Source: Roseateles oligotrophus
GTDB lineage: Bacteria > Pseudomonadota > Gammaproteobacteria > Burkholderiales > Burkholderiaceae_C
Assembly: GCF_025717515.1 (NCBI RefSeq)
Contig: NZ_JAJIRN010000006.1
Location: forward strand, 399,461-463,460
DNA: 64,000 bases
Direction: 5' to 3'
The position numbers and the translations under genes were made by a program. Below are positions 31,578-39,964 of the stretch, piece after piece. A model generated the notes under the pieces. That model saw only the letters and a list, made by a program, of their open reading frames with translations. It ran no database searches and was not told the DNA's origin. Position 1 is the first letter of the stretch. Each line of letters begins with the position of its first letter.

Positions 31578-31728
31578 AACGAGCAGCAGCGCCAAGACGC
31601 GCCGGATAAAAAATTGACGAAGGGGTCAAGTCTTGCCTGCATGTTCAATATCTAACCCCGGAAGGCCCGTCGCACCGGAAGCCACCCTGCAAAGGACGTA
31701 TGCTGCCGCACCTGGAGAAGACCCCAAG

Positions 31729-32778
31729 ATGCCAACAAAACTCACCCCCCTCATCACGCTGCTGAGCGCGGCCCTGCTGATCAGCACCGGCGCCGGCGCC
31801 ACGACGACCCACAAAAATACGGCCAAGAAGACGCCGGCGCAAGCTTCGGCAACAGCGAAGAAGAAACCCGCCGGCAAGCCGGCAGTGGCACCCAAACCAG
31901 CGGCCACCGCCAAACCCATCCCCAAGCCACGCAGCGGGGCCGAAATTCTGGCGCAGTCCCCGGACAGCCACTGGCGCGGGCTTGACCCCGAGAACACCTT
32001 GCTGATGGAACTGCCGCAGGGCCAGACCAAGGGTCAGGTCTTGATCGAACTGGCACCGCGCTTCGCGCCGCTGCATACGCTCAATATCCGCGCGCTGGCC
32101 CACGGCGGCTACTACGACGGCTTGGCCGTCGTGCGCGTGCAAGACAACTTCGTCACCCAATGGGGCGACCCCAATGCCGACGACACCGCGCTGGCCAAGC
32201 CCTTGGGCGCCGCCGCCCCCAAACTACCGGCCGAATTCTCGATTCCGCTGAAAGACCTGCCGCTCGCCCGCCTGCCCGATCTGGACGGCTGGGCGCCGGT
32301 AACGGGTTTCGTCGACGGCTTCTCCGTCGCCGCCGACCCCAAGACCGGCCGGGCCTGGCTCGCGCATTGTTATGGGGCGGTAGGTGCCGGCCGCAGCGAT
32401 GCGGTCGACTCCAGCACCGGCGCGGAGCTGTATGCGGTGATTGGCCAAGCGCCACGTGGCTTGGACCTGAACATCACCCTGGTCGGGCGCGTGCTGAAGG
32501 GGATCGAGTTGCTGGCCAGCCTGCAGCGTGGCGGGCCGAATATGGGTTTTTACGAGCAAGCCGAGCAACGCCAGCCGATCCAGCGCGTTCGACTGCTGGC
32601 CGATATGCCGCTCGAGGATCGCCCTGCCCTGCAGGTGCTGCGCACCGACAGCAACACCTGGACCGAACTGCTGGCCTCAAGGCGCAACCGTGGCGGCTGG
32701 TTTGTGCACAATCCCAATCATGTCGATCTGTGCGGCATCACCCCGCCGACCCGGCCGGCCCCGACGACCAAGCAGTAG
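31729..32778 (+). CDS. Periplasmic cyclophilin-type peptidyl-prolyl isomerase
   Basis: Putative exported prolyl isomerase of about 349 residues from the ATG at 31729. The signal peptide is MPTKLTPLITLLSAALLIST. A Lys/Ala/Pro-rich spacer of about 60 residues follows. The cyclophilin domain is diverged but readable: LIELAPRFAPLHTLNIRALA, GGYYDGLAVVRVQDNFVTQW and GFSVAADPKTGRAWLAHCYG. The usual FHRII and QGGD become VVRVQ and QWGD. The gene ends in AAGCAG followed by six tandem TAG codons and overlaps the 3' end of the convergent acyltransferase gene by 41 bp. A longer frame upstream to 31633 is rejected because the signal peptide starts at 31729. Confidence 0.82.
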   Translation: MPTKLTPLITLLSAALLISTGAGATTTHKNTAKKTPAQASATAKKKPAGKPAVAPKPAATAKPIPKPRSGAEILAQSPDSHWRGLDPENTLLMELPQGQTKGQVLIELAPRFAPLHTLNIRALAHGGYYDGLAVVRVQDNFVTQWGDPNADDTALAKPLGAAAPKLPAEFSIPLKDLPLARLPDLDGWAPVTGFVDGFSVAADPKTGRAWLAHCYGAVGAGRSDAVDSSTGAELYAVIGQAPRGLDLNITLVGRVLKGIELLASLQRGGPNMGFYEQAEQRQPIQRVRLLADMPLEDRPALQVLRTDSNTWTELLASRRNRGGWFVHNPNHVDLCGITPPTRPAPTTKQ

Positions 32779-34174
32779 TAGTAGTAGTAGTAGCAGTAGC
32801 CACAGGCCTGGCTTGATTGCAGCGCGACAGTGCAAAAGCACCGAAGCGCGTTTGCTGATCCAACTCGGCAAAAGCCTCGCCGACCAAGGCGATCAGGCGC
32901 TGCGGATCGGCGACCTGGTTGCGGTCGGCGAACATGCTGACCTGCACCTGCCCGGCATAAGACATCAGCGCAAAGCCCACGCCCATGGTGCCGGCCTGCG
33001 GTACCCAGCAAATAGCGCCCTGCAGCAGCGAGCCGGCCAGATAGCGCGGCTGCGGCGGGCCCTCCACATTGGTCAACACAACCGAGCCCTTGGCCGTGAA
33101 GAGTTTGAGCAAGACGGTTTGCAGGCGCGCCGGCAAATAGCCGCTCAGGCTCAAAAAGAACATCGTCGCGTGCGGCTGATGCGAGGCCTTGATGGCATTC
33201 ATGCGCGCGCTGGCCAGCGCTAACCTGTCAAGCGGACGGGATCTGTCGCTGGGCAGATCCATCGCCACCAGGCCAAAGTGATTGCCTAGCAAAAAGGCAT
33301 CGCCCTTGTTGCGCAAATTGAAGGTCACGGCCGCCCGCAAGGAGTTCTTGGCCGCCGGCTCGCCGCGCTCTTGCAGATAGGCACGCAGCGCGCCCGCCAC
33401 CGCCGCCACCCACACATCATTGACGGTGGCCTGCATGCTCTTGGCAATGCCGCGCACCAGATCGAGTGGCATGGCCGGCAGTTGCAGCAGGCATTTGTCG
33501 CCACTCAGCGGCCGCTTTAGCGAACTGCGGCGATCCGGTATCAACAAAGCCAAACGGGCCAACTGCGCGGTGATGCGGGTCCAGAACACAAGGCGATGCA
33601 GGCGCTTGCACAGCAAGGCCGGGCCTTGGGGCTTGGCATGGGCCGGGTGCCATTCCAGCGAGGCTTGGCCCTCGTGCTTGATGCTGTCATCGGTCAGATG
33701 CTTCAGCACATGAACCAGGCCCAGCCCATCGGTGATGCAGTGATGCAGGCGAAACAAGATCGCAAAGCCTCCGCCCGCGCGGGCAAGCACCTGCATATGC
33801 CATTGCGGTCTGTCCTTGGCCAAGGGCAGCAAGGCTTGCCGCCCAAGCAAATCATGCAGCTCGCTCTCGGTGAGCGAGGGTGCCGAGGCATCGAAGGCCA
33901 GATGCCGTGCAATTTCAAAGTCAGGATCATTGATCCAGCGGGCCTTGGCCAGCAGCCCGCCCCGGCTCACGCACACCCGCTGAGTAAAACGCGCGTAATT
34001 GGGCAGGCGCTGCGCGATCGTGTCGCGCAGCTTGTTGAAGTCCAGTGCGCCCTCGAACATCAACACGCTGTTGATGACCATCAGATTGCTCGGCCCGTCC
34101 ATGCGGAACCAGCAATAGTCGCGCCGCGACATCGCTGCATCTGCGCAATCGCCACGCGGCTTTTGATCCAGCAT
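32738..34174 (-). CDS. WS/DGAT-type O-acyltransferase
   Basis: Bifunctional wax ester synthase/diacylglycerol acyltransferase family member, about 478 residues from MLDQKPRGDC, which has AAGGGG about 8 bp upstream. The active-site motif HHCITDG (HHxxxDG) sits in FAILFRLHHCITDGLGLVHV. Later motifs VNDVWVAAVAGALR, LRNKGDAFLLGNHFG and VVLTNVEGPPQPRYLAGS are typical. It makes storage wax esters or triacylglycerol from acyl-CoA. The C-terminus runs through a CTA/ACT triplet repeat giving six or so threonines, overlapping the cyclophilin gene antisense. It lies about 130 bp downstream of the phnE-like gene on the same strand but may be separate. Confidence 0.88.
   Translation of the reverse strand: MLDQKPRGDCADAAMSRRDYCWFRMDGPSNLMVINSVLMFEGALDFNKLRDTIAQRLPNYARFTQRVCVSRGGLLAKARWINDPDFEIARHLAFDASAPSLTESELHDLLGRQALLPLAKDRPQWHMQVLARAGGGFAILFRLHHCITDGLGLVHVLKHLTDDSIKHEGQASLEWHPAHAKPQGPALLCKRLHRLVFWTRITAQLARLALLIPDRRSSLKRPLSGDKCLLQLPAMPLDLVRGIAKSMQATVNDVWVAAVAGALRAYLQERGEPAAKNSLRAAVTFNLRNKGDAFLLGNHFGLVAMDLPSDRSRPLDRLALASARMNAIKASHQPHATMFFLSLSGYLPARLQTVLLKLFTAKGSVVLTNVEGPPQPRYLAGSLLQGAICWVPQAGTMGVGFALMSYAGQVQVSMFADRNQVADPQRLIALVGEAFAELDQQTRFGAFALSRCNQARPVATATTTTTTAWSSGPAGSAG
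32776..32799. repeat. (TAG)6 triplet repeat at convergent gene ends
   Basis: Six TAG units in a row from 32776, then CAG and a seventh TAG. On the plus strand these are stop codons of the cyclophilin gene in frame. On the minus strand the same repeat is ACT, coding for a run of threonine in the acyltransferase. Confidence 0.95.
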
Positions 34175-34305
34175 CTTGATGCCCCTTGCTTGGCTTGTTT
34201 TTGCAGCCGCCGATGATGGCGGCAGGAGCGCCGAAGCGGGCCGACTTTGCAAGCCAAGCTATTGGCCCTGCATACCCTCCATTCGGAGAGGCGGGAAAGC
34301 CCTGA

Positions 34306-35103
34306 TCAAGCGAGAACGCGGCGCAATCTGTCGCTGAGCAAGTCCACCAGCGCGACCAGCAGCAGCATCGCGAGCAGGACGGTGGCGGTCTTGTGCATAT
34401 GGAACAGCCCCATATGAAAGGCCAGCAGCTGACCCAGGCCGCCCGCGCCCACCACACCGAGCACGGCGGCGGCGCGGATATTGTTCTCCCAGCGGTACAG
34501 CGTGTAGCTGATCAGCTGCGGCAAGATCTGCGGCAGCGTCGCGTACAAAAACACCCGCAGGCTGCCGGCCCCCTGCACGCGCAGCGCAAACCCCGGCCCC
34601 TCGGCGCAGTTCTCGATTGCCTCGGCGAACAGCCGCCCCAGCACGCCGGTGGTATGCACCGCCAAAGCCAAGGTACCGGCGAAGGGCCCGAGGCCGGCCG
34701 AAATCAACAGCAGGCTGGCCCAGACCAGCTCCGGCACCGCCCGCAAGGCATTCAAAAGCCAGCGCGTCGGGCGCCGCGCCAGGGCCGCGTCCTGGCCATG
34801 CAGGCGAGCCGCCGGCAAGGCCAGCGCCAGCCCGAACAGCGCGGCAATCAAGCTGCCCAAGGCCGACATGGCCAAGGTTTCCAGGCTGGCCCAGCCGACC
34901 TTGGCGACAAAAACCGGGCTCAAATCGGGCGGGAAGAACTCCGCCACAAAGCGCCCCATGCTGCGCGCGGCGTCCGCCGAAAACATCTGCGCCCATTGCA
35001 GATCCAGCGAACCGAAGCTCGCCACCACCAGCGCCAGCATGGCCAGCAGCACGGCCAAGCCGCGGCGACTCAGCTGCGCTTGAGGCGCTGGGCAGGGTTT
35101 CAT
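34306..35103 (-). CDS. Phosphonate-type ABC transporter permease (second), selenium locus
   Basis: Inner-membrane permease of the PhnE family, about 265 residues, from the ATG at 35103, which overlaps the stop of the upstream permease (ATGA). Five or six hydrophobic segments are visible (GLAVLLAMLALVVASFGSL, LGSLIAALFGLALALPAA and VLLAMLLLVALVDLLSDRL). The ATPase-contact EAA-type loop reads AIENCAEGPGFALRVQGAGS. Paired permeases are common in PhnCDEE-type systems. It is the last gene of the series senA-binding protein-ATPase-permease-permease. Confidence 0.86.
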   Translation of the reverse strand: MKPCPAPQAQLSRRGLAVLLAMLALVVASFGSLDLQWAQMFSADAARSMGRFVAEFFPPDLSPVFVAKVGWASLETLAMSALGSLIAALFGLALALPAARLHGQDAALARRPTRWLLNALRAVPELVWASLLLISAGLGPFAGTLALAVHTTGVLGRLFAEAIENCAEGPGFALRVQGAGSLRVFLYATLPQILPQLISYTLYRWENNIRAAAVLGVVGAGGLGQLLAFHMGLFHMHKTATVLLAMLLLVALVDLLSDRLRRVLA

Positions 35104-35942
35104 GCCAGGCCCCGCCTGATGCCGGCGCTCAAGGCATCGGCCAGGGCCACCAAGAGCACAAACACCAGCAGCATGGTGGCGACCTCGCCGCCATTGAACA
35201 TCTTCATCGACGAGTCGATCTGCTGACCCAAACCGCCGGCGCCAACAAAGCCCAGCACCACCGAGGAGCGAATCGCGCATTCCCAGCGGTAGACCGTGTA
35301 ACTGCTGAGTTCAGCGGCATTCTGCGGCAGCAAGGCGTAGAAAAATGCCTGCACGCGCCCGGCCCCATTGCGCAACAAGGCGCGCGTGGGCTCGGTGTCG
35401 CCGCTCTCCAGCACCTCGGCATAGACCTTGCCCAACATGCCGGCATAGCTGAGCGCAATCGCCAGCACACCGGCGGTCACGCCCAGGCCAACCACGCGCA
35501 CAAAAATCAAGGCCCAGACCAGCTCCGGCACGCTGCGCAACAAGATCAACAGCCAACGCACGCTCAGGCGCAGCAGTGCCGGCCCCCTCGCCATGCGCCC
35601 GCTCAAGGCCGAGACCGAGAGGCTGCGCGTGGCCAGCAGCGCCAGCGGAGCGGCCGCCAACAAGGCAAGGCTGATACCGGCCGTCGCGATGGCCACCGTG
35701 CGCCAGGCCTCGCGTGCGACCATTCCCAAGAATTCCGGCTCCAGCTTGGGCGGCATAAAGTCGGCCAAGAATCGCGCCGTAACGGCCAGGCTCTGCGGCT
35801 CCAGCAAGACCCAAGGGCGGAACTCGGTCGCGACCATCAAGGGCCAGAGCAGGACCAAGGCGAGGCTGAAGCCAAAAATGCGCCCCAGCCAAGCCGGGTC
35901 GCGTGCCGGCACGCGGCCGCTGGCATGCAAACTCATCGGCAT
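35100..35942 (-). CDS. Phosphonate-type ABC transporter permease (first), selenium locus
   Basis: PhnE-family permease of 280 residues (278 if the ATG at 35936, which makes an ATGA overlap with the ATPase gene, is used). Hydrophobic helices include IFGFSLALVLLWPLMVATEF and AGISLALLAAAPLALLATRS, and the cytoplasmic EAA loop is EVLESGDTEPTRALLRNGAG. It is clearly paralogous to the next permease (PELVWA and YTVYRWECAIRSSVVLGFVG against YTLYRWENNIRAAAVLGVVG). It belongs to the transporter encoded with senA. Confidence 0.86.
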   Translation of the reverse strand: MPMSLHASGRVPARDPAWLGRIFGFSLALVLLWPLMVATEFRPWVLLEPQSLAVTARFLADFMPPKLEPEFLGMVAREAWRTVAIATAGISLALLAAAPLALLATRSLSVSALSGRMARGPALLRLSVRWLLILLRSVPELVWALIFVRVVGLGVTAGVLAIALSYAGMLGKVYAEVLESGDTEPTRALLRNGAGRVQAFFYALLPQNAAELSSYTVYRWECAIRSSVVLGFVGAGGLGQQIDSSMKMFNGGEVATMLLVFVLLVALADALSAGIRRGLA

Positions 35943-36775
35943 GGCGTTGAAAGCAAGGCAGGCCGGGCCGCGGCCGCATCAACCGAGTTGGCCGAGTTGG
36001 TCACCGCTGCGTGCAACTCCTCTTCATGCTGGGCATAAAGCTGGGCCAACAAGGCCGGCGTGACCTCGGAAGCCGGCAGGTCGAACAAGACCTGACCCTG
36101 GCGCAGGCCCACAATGCGCGGGAAATGCGCCAAGGCCATCTCCACATGGTGCAGCGAGGCCAGCAGCGTCACGCCGCGCCGAGCGGCCTGCTCGATCAAG
36201 GTCTGGGCCGCCTGGCTTGTGCGCAAGGGGTCAAGCGCGGACAAGGGCTCATCCATCAGCCACAACTTTGCCGGCGTCACCAAGGCCCGCGCCAGCCCGA
36301 CCCGCTGGCGCTCGCCGCCCGAGAGCCGGTCGACCCGCTCGAACAGCTTCTCCTCCAGATCAAAGCTGGCCAGCGCCGCATGCGCCGCCGCGATATCGCT
36401 GGGGTAGACCAAGGAGCGCAGGCTGCGCAGCAGGCTCCAAGCGGGCAGGCAGCCGGCCAAGACGGCGGTGATGACGCGTTGCCTGGGCGGCAGCGGCGGC
36501 ATTTGCGGCGCCAGAAACAAGCGGCCGCGCAGCGCCTGCAAGTCGGCCCGGCCGAGCCGCCAAGGCTCGCCATCGTCAAGCCGGTACTGCCCGGCGCTGG
36601 GCCGCAGCGCACAGGCCAGCAACTGCAACAAGGTGGTCTTGCCCGCACCCGAGGGCCCGATCACGGCCAGCGCCTCACCCGCGGCGACGCTCAAACTCAA
36701 GTCCCGCAGCACGGGCGCTTGCCCTGCGGCCGCGCCCAGCGGGGCGGCGTCGATGGCGGTAAGCGACAGCTTCAA
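35933..36775 (-). CDS. Phosphonate-type ABC transporter ATPase, selenium locus
   Basis: PhnC-like ATP-binding subunit, 280 residues. Walker A is GPSGAGKTT, the signature is LSGGERQRVGLARALV, Walker B is LWLMDEPLSALD and the H-loop lies in LLASLHHVEMALAHFPRIVG. The start must be a TTG at 36775, since no in-frame ATG lies between the upstream stop and the conserved region. It lies 15 bp after the binding-protein gene. It contains one copy of the CAAGACCTGACC motif (36086-36097). Confidence 0.87.
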   Translation of the reverse strand: MKLSLTAIDAAPLGAAAGQAPVLRDLSLSVAAGEALAVIGPSGAGKTTLLQLLACALRPSAGQYRLDDGEPWRLGRADLQALRGRLFLAPQMPPLPPRQRVITAVLAGCLPAWSLLRSLRSLVYPSDIAAAHAALASFDLEEKLFERVDRLSGGERQRVGLARALVTPAKLWLMDEPLSALDPLRTSQAAQTLIEQAARRGVTLLASLHHVEMALAHFPRIVGLRQGQVLFDLPASEVTPALLAQLYAQHEEELHAAVTNSANSVDAAAARPALLSTPCR

Positions 36776-36790
36776 ATCAAGCGATCCGGG

Positions 36791-37657
36791 TCAGAGCAGG
36801 TCGGCGTTTTGCGCCGCCGCCTCGATGCCCTTGTAATTCGCCGGCTGAGTCGGAATAAAACGAGTCGCGCGCTGCAGATCAAGAATCTCTTTGCCGGCGG
36901 CATCATCGCGGCTCAAGCTCAAAAACGCCTTGGCGATTTTTTCGCGCTGAGCGGCCGGCATGTCGGCATGCACGGTCCAGTTGTAGTCAAAGTAAGGCGG
37001 CGTGGTGAAGAAGACCTTGACCCGCTCGGTGTCGACCTTCTTCTCGGCGACGAACTTCTCCCACACAGAGATGTTCAGCGCACCGGCCTGCACCTTGCCG
37101 GCGGCGACCGCGGCGATGGTGGCGTCATGCGCGCCGCTATAGGCCAGGCGGCGGAAGTCCTTGTCCGGGTTCAGCCCCGCTTGCAAGACAAAGCTGCGCG
37201 GCATCACATGGCCGGAGGTCGAGCTTTGCGAGCCGAAAGAGACATCCTTGCCCTTCAGATCGGCCAGGCTTTTGATGGCCGGGTCGGAGGTGATGAAGAC
37301 CGAGCGGAACTTGGTGTCTTCCTCGCGCTGCACCAAGGGCAGCATCTTGCCGCCCGAACGGGCGTTCGCCTGCACAAAGGTCAGGCCCCCGAACCAGGCC
37401 AGATCAACCTTTTTATTGACCATCGCCTCGACCGCCGCCGCATAGTCGGTCACCGGCGTGAACTCGACCTTCATACCGAGTTGGGCCTCCAGGTAACGCA
37501 TCAGTGGCGCGGCCTTACGGGACAGCTCGGTCGGCGACTCGTCGGGGATCGCGGTGACGCGAAACACCGGCGTCTGGCCCTGGGCGGACAGGCCCGCCAG
37601 GGCCAAGACAGCCGCGGCGAGGGTTTGGTTCAGATAACGGCGATTGACGACGGGCAT
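36791..37657 (-). CDS. Phosphonate/selenium-type ABC transporter binding protein
   Basis: Periplasmic binding protein of the PhnD superfamily, 288 residues, with a signal peptide (RYLNQTLAAAVLALAGLSAQ) and a GGAG site 7 bp before the ATG. FRVTAIPDESPTELSRKAAP, DYAAAVEAMVNKKVDLAWFG and LKGKDVSFGSQSSTSGHVMP are the ligand-domain motifs. I recall a PhnD subfamily annotated as 'putative selenate ABC transporter substrate-binding protein'. The position 38 bp behind senA fits that assignment better than phosphonate, and no phn catabolic gene is nearby. The ligand is inferred, not shown; selenate, selenite or an organic selenium compound are all possible. Confidence 0.84.
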   Translation of the reverse strand: MPVVNRRYLNQTLAAAVLALAGLSAQGQTPVFRVTAIPDESPTELSRKAAPLMRYLEAQLGMKVEFTPVTDYAAAVEAMVNKKVDLAWFGGLTFVQANARSGGKMLPLVQREEDTKFRSVFITSDPAIKSLADLKGKDVSFGSQSSTSGHVMPRSFVLQAGLNPDKDFRRLAYSGAHDATIAAVAAGKVQAGALNISVWEKFVAEKKVDTERVKVFFTTPPYFDYNWTVHADMPAAQREKIAKAFLSLSRDDAAGKEILDLQRATRFIPTQPANYKGIEAAAQNADLL

Positions 37658-37695
37658 GACTCACTCCAAATAGAAATCTCAGCCGGCATTGGAAC

Positions 37696-38943
37696 TCAAG
37701 TTGGCTGCGGGCGCATGGCGCAACTGCGAAAACCGGCGGCGATATCGTTTCGCGCCGGCGCAAAGAAATTGCGATAGTCCAGATGGCGCATGCGCGGCTG
37801 GGTGAACAGCGAGGCGCCGCGCAACACCCGCCGTTGGCCGAACCAAGGCTGCGAATAGTCGCGATAGGGGTGCGCCTGGAAACCGCTGAAGGGCAGGAAG
37901 TCACTGGCCGTCCATTCCCAGACCTGGCCCCAGGCAAAGTCGGTGCCCAGCCTCGAGGCGGCGCAATGCCACTCGGCCTCGGTCGGCAAACGCCGGCCGG
38001 CCCAGGCGCACCAGGCCTCGGCCTCATAGGCCGTCAGATGCACGGCGGCCTGCGTCAGATGAAGCGGGGTCAGGTCTTGCCAAACACCCCAGCGCTGTAG
38101 CTGCCAGCCGCCCTGCTCGCCCCGGCGCAGATAGCGCGGCGCCGTTCGCCCCTGCAAGCAAGCCCGGCCCGCCTCGCTCCACCAACGCGCTTGGCCGTAG
38201 CCGCCGCTGTCGACAAAGGCCAGGTATTCGGCCCAGCTGAGCACGCGCAGGTCGATCTCGAAGGGCGCCAGGTCGACCCAGTCCGACTCGGCGCAGCCCA
38301 GCTCGTTGTCGAAGTGAAAGCAGTCCCGCGCCGCCTCGGCTTGACCCGGCGCCCAGCGGCAAGCGGACAAAGCGGCCAAGGTCCGCTCGCCCACCAAGGC
38401 CTGTGGCTGCCAGCGCGGGTCGGCGATCGGGATGCCGAGGTTTTGCGCCATATACAGCGCCGCCTCGTGATGCATGTCCTCATGCAGCAGCGCCAGGCGG
38501 AAGAAGTACAGCTCGGCGGCCGAGCCATCGGCCTGGGTCAAGAGGGTCAGGTTTTGCGCCAGCTGTGCGGCCAGGTCGGCGCGCGTGCTGCTCAGGTCGG
38601 GCAGGTCCAGCGTCCAACGCTGCGCATGCGGCACTTGGCTGGAGTCGTACAAGGCATCTGAATTGCCGCGCCGACCGGGGCTTCGCTGAATGGAAGGATC
38701 GGCTTGCACCCCCAATCGCCACTGCGGATTGCGGCTCAGCCAGACATCCTGAAACCAGCCGATATGGCCCAGTTCCCACAGCGGCGGATTGAGCTCGGCA
38801 GAATAGGGCACCGGCAACCCTGCCCCCAAGGTCCGCTCGTAGCAGGCCAAGGTCTGCAAGGTGTCGGCCCGCGAGTCGGCCAAAGCCTGTTTCAGCCATT
38901 CAGCGCCGGCGCTGCGCGCCAATCTGCCTTGATCCATCTTCAT
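37696..38943 (-). CDS. senA: Selenoneine synthase SenA (EgtB homologue)
   Basis: EgtB-like non-haem iron enzyme that, in the described Variovorax pathway, joins a selenosugar to hercynine to give selenoneine. About 415 residues from MKMDQGRLARS. The N-terminal DinB-like domain has LWELGHIGWFQ (H60) and LLHEDMHHEAALYMAQ (H154, H158), the three-His iron site of EgtB. The C-terminal formylglycine-enzyme-like domain carries YEAEAWCAWAGRRLPTEAEW, WEWTASDFLPF and RVLRGASLFTQPRMRHLDYR. SenA is chosen over EgtB because senB and senC lie next door. In-frame ATGs at 38961 and 38937 are alternatives. It heads the ABC transporter operon and diverges from senB. Confidence 0.88.
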   Translation of the reverse strand: MKMDQGRLARSAGAEWLKQALADSRADTLQTLACYERTLGAGLPVPYSAELNPPLWELGHIGWFQDVWLSRNPQWRLGVQADPSIQRSPGRRGNSDALYDSSQVPHAQRWTLDLPDLSSTRADLAAQLAQNLTLLTQADGSAAELYFFRLALLHEDMHHEAALYMAQNLGIPIADPRWQPQALVGERTLAALSACRWAPGQAEAARDCFHFDNELGCAESDWVDLAPFEIDLRVLSWAEYLAFVDSGGYGQARWWSEAGRACLQGRTAPRYLRRGEQGGWQLQRWGVWQDLTPLHLTQAAVHLTAYEAEAWCAWAGRRLPTEAEWHCAASRLGTDFAWGQVWEWTASDFLPFSGFQAHPYRDYSQPWFGQRRVLRGASLFTQPRMRHLDYRNFFAPARNDIAAGFRSCAMRPQPT

Positions 38944-38959
38944 CGCGTATAAACCCGTC

Positions 38960-39964
38960 ATGTCTCGGCCCGCCATCCTAATCGTCACCCCAGCCTTTGC
39001 CGACGCGAACAATGGCAATTGGCAAACAGCGCAGCGCTGGGCGCGCTTTTTGTCCGAGGACTACCGCGTCACGCTGGCGAAGAGCTGGGAGGCTGGCGAC
39101 GATCAAGCGCAGCCCGACTTGCTGCTGGCCCTGCATGCGCGCCGCTCCGCCGCCAGCGTCCGGGCCTGGGCCGAAAAGCGGCCGGGCAAACCGCTGCTGC
39201 TGGTCTTGACCGGCACCGACCTCTACCAAGACATCCAAAGCGACGCCGCCGCACAGGCCTCTTTGCGCGCGGCCAGCGCGCTGGTCGTGTTGAATGAGCT
39301 GGGCCTGCGCGCCCTGCCCGAAGGCTTGCGCGCCAAGGCCCATGTCTGCCTGCAGTCTTGCGCGCCAAGGCAGGCGCTGGCCGACAAACCCAGGCGCTGG
39401 CTGCGTGCGCTGATGGTCGGGCATTTGCGCGAGGTGAAGTCGCCGCAGACCTACTTTGACGCAGCCAAGCTGTTGGCGGGCCGCCCCGACATCCGGCTCG
39501 ATCACATCGGCGCCGCCTTGGAACCTGCCCTGGGTGCGGCGGCACTGGCCTTGATGCAGCGCTGCCCGCAATATCGCTGGCTCGGCGCCCTGCCCCATCA
39601 GCAAACGCGCAAGCGGATTCAAGCGGCCCATGTGCTGGTGCACCCGAGCCGCTTGGAGGGCGGCGCCCATGCGGTGATCGAGGCGCTGTGCAGCGGCACG
39701 CCGGTGCTGGCGTCCAGGGTCGACGGCAATGTCGGCCTGCTGGGCGAAGATTATCTGGGCCTGTTTGACTGGAACGATGCGGCAGGCCTGGCCGATTTGC
39801 TGCGGCAATGTCGCGACGATCCCGCTATGCTGACAGCCCTGCGTAAACAGGCCGACGCACGCGCCGCGCTGTTTCACCCCGATCAAGAAAAGCGCAGGCT
39901 GCGCGCCATCGTCGCCGGCCTGCTGAGCCAGACAACATCACTTCAAGAAGGAATAGCGCCATGA
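38960..39964 (+). CDS. senB: Selenosugar synthase SenB (TIGR04348-type glycosyltransferase)
   Basis: GT-B glycosyltransferase, 334 residues, that in the described pathway makes a 1-selenosugar from a UDP-sugar and selenophosphate. The N-terminus reads AILIVTPAFADANNGNWQTA, with the conserved NNGNWQTAxRW of this family. Later come LVLTGTDLYQDI, LRALMVGHLREVKSPQTYFD (start of the donor domain), HPSRLEGGAHAVIEALCSGT (the EX7E-like motif) and SRVDGNVGLLGEDY. It ends in an ATGA overlap with senC. Its start lies only 16 bp from that of senA, so each promoter must lie within the other gene or the starts are misplaced. Confidence 0.9.
   Translation: MSRPAILIVTPAFADANNGNWQTAQRWARFLSEDYRVTLAKSWEAGDDQAQPDLLLALHARRSAASVRAWAEKRPGKPLLLVLTGTDLYQDIQSDAAAQASLRAASALVVLNELGLRALPEGLRAKAHVCLQSCAPRQALADKPRRWLRALMVGHLREVKSPQTYFDAAKLLAGRPDIRLDHIGAALEPALGAAALALMQRCPQYRWLGALPHQQTRKRIQAAHVLVHPSRLEGGAHAVIEALCSGTPVLASRVDGNVGLLGEDYLGLFDWNDAAGLADLLRQCRDDPAMLTALRKQADARAALFHPDQEKRRLRAIVAGLLSQTTSLQEGIAP

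Larger units (their letters stand above)
30842..31728. other. Gene-free stretch with repeat copies B and C
   Basis: No gene supported. It holds the right inverted repeat of the lipoprotein cassette, repeat copies B and C, and three more occurrences of the GGTCAGGTCTTG-type motif (for example 31136-31148 and 31622-31636). Open frames in this stretch are translations of the repeats. The last about 90 bp should contain the promoter of the cyclophilin gene. Confidence 0.7.

Noticed and set aside
31102..31655. Overlapping short frames on both strands
   Set aside because: Repeat copy C read in several frames; no ribosome site and no conserved protein.
32771..32800. CRISPR-like or tandem repeat array
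   Set aside because: It is a plain TAG triplet run with no spacers.
34617..36038. 473-residue open frame antisense to the two permease genes
   Set aside because: Pro/Arg/Gln-rich shadow of membrane-protein codons; both permeases have family motifs on the minus strand.
37696..38943. Ergothioneine sulfoxide synthase EgtB as the primary call
   Set aside because: The fold is the same, but adjacent senB and senC genes and the absence of egtD, egtC or egtE nearby favour selenoneine synthase. EgtB remains possible if the neighbours prove unrelated.
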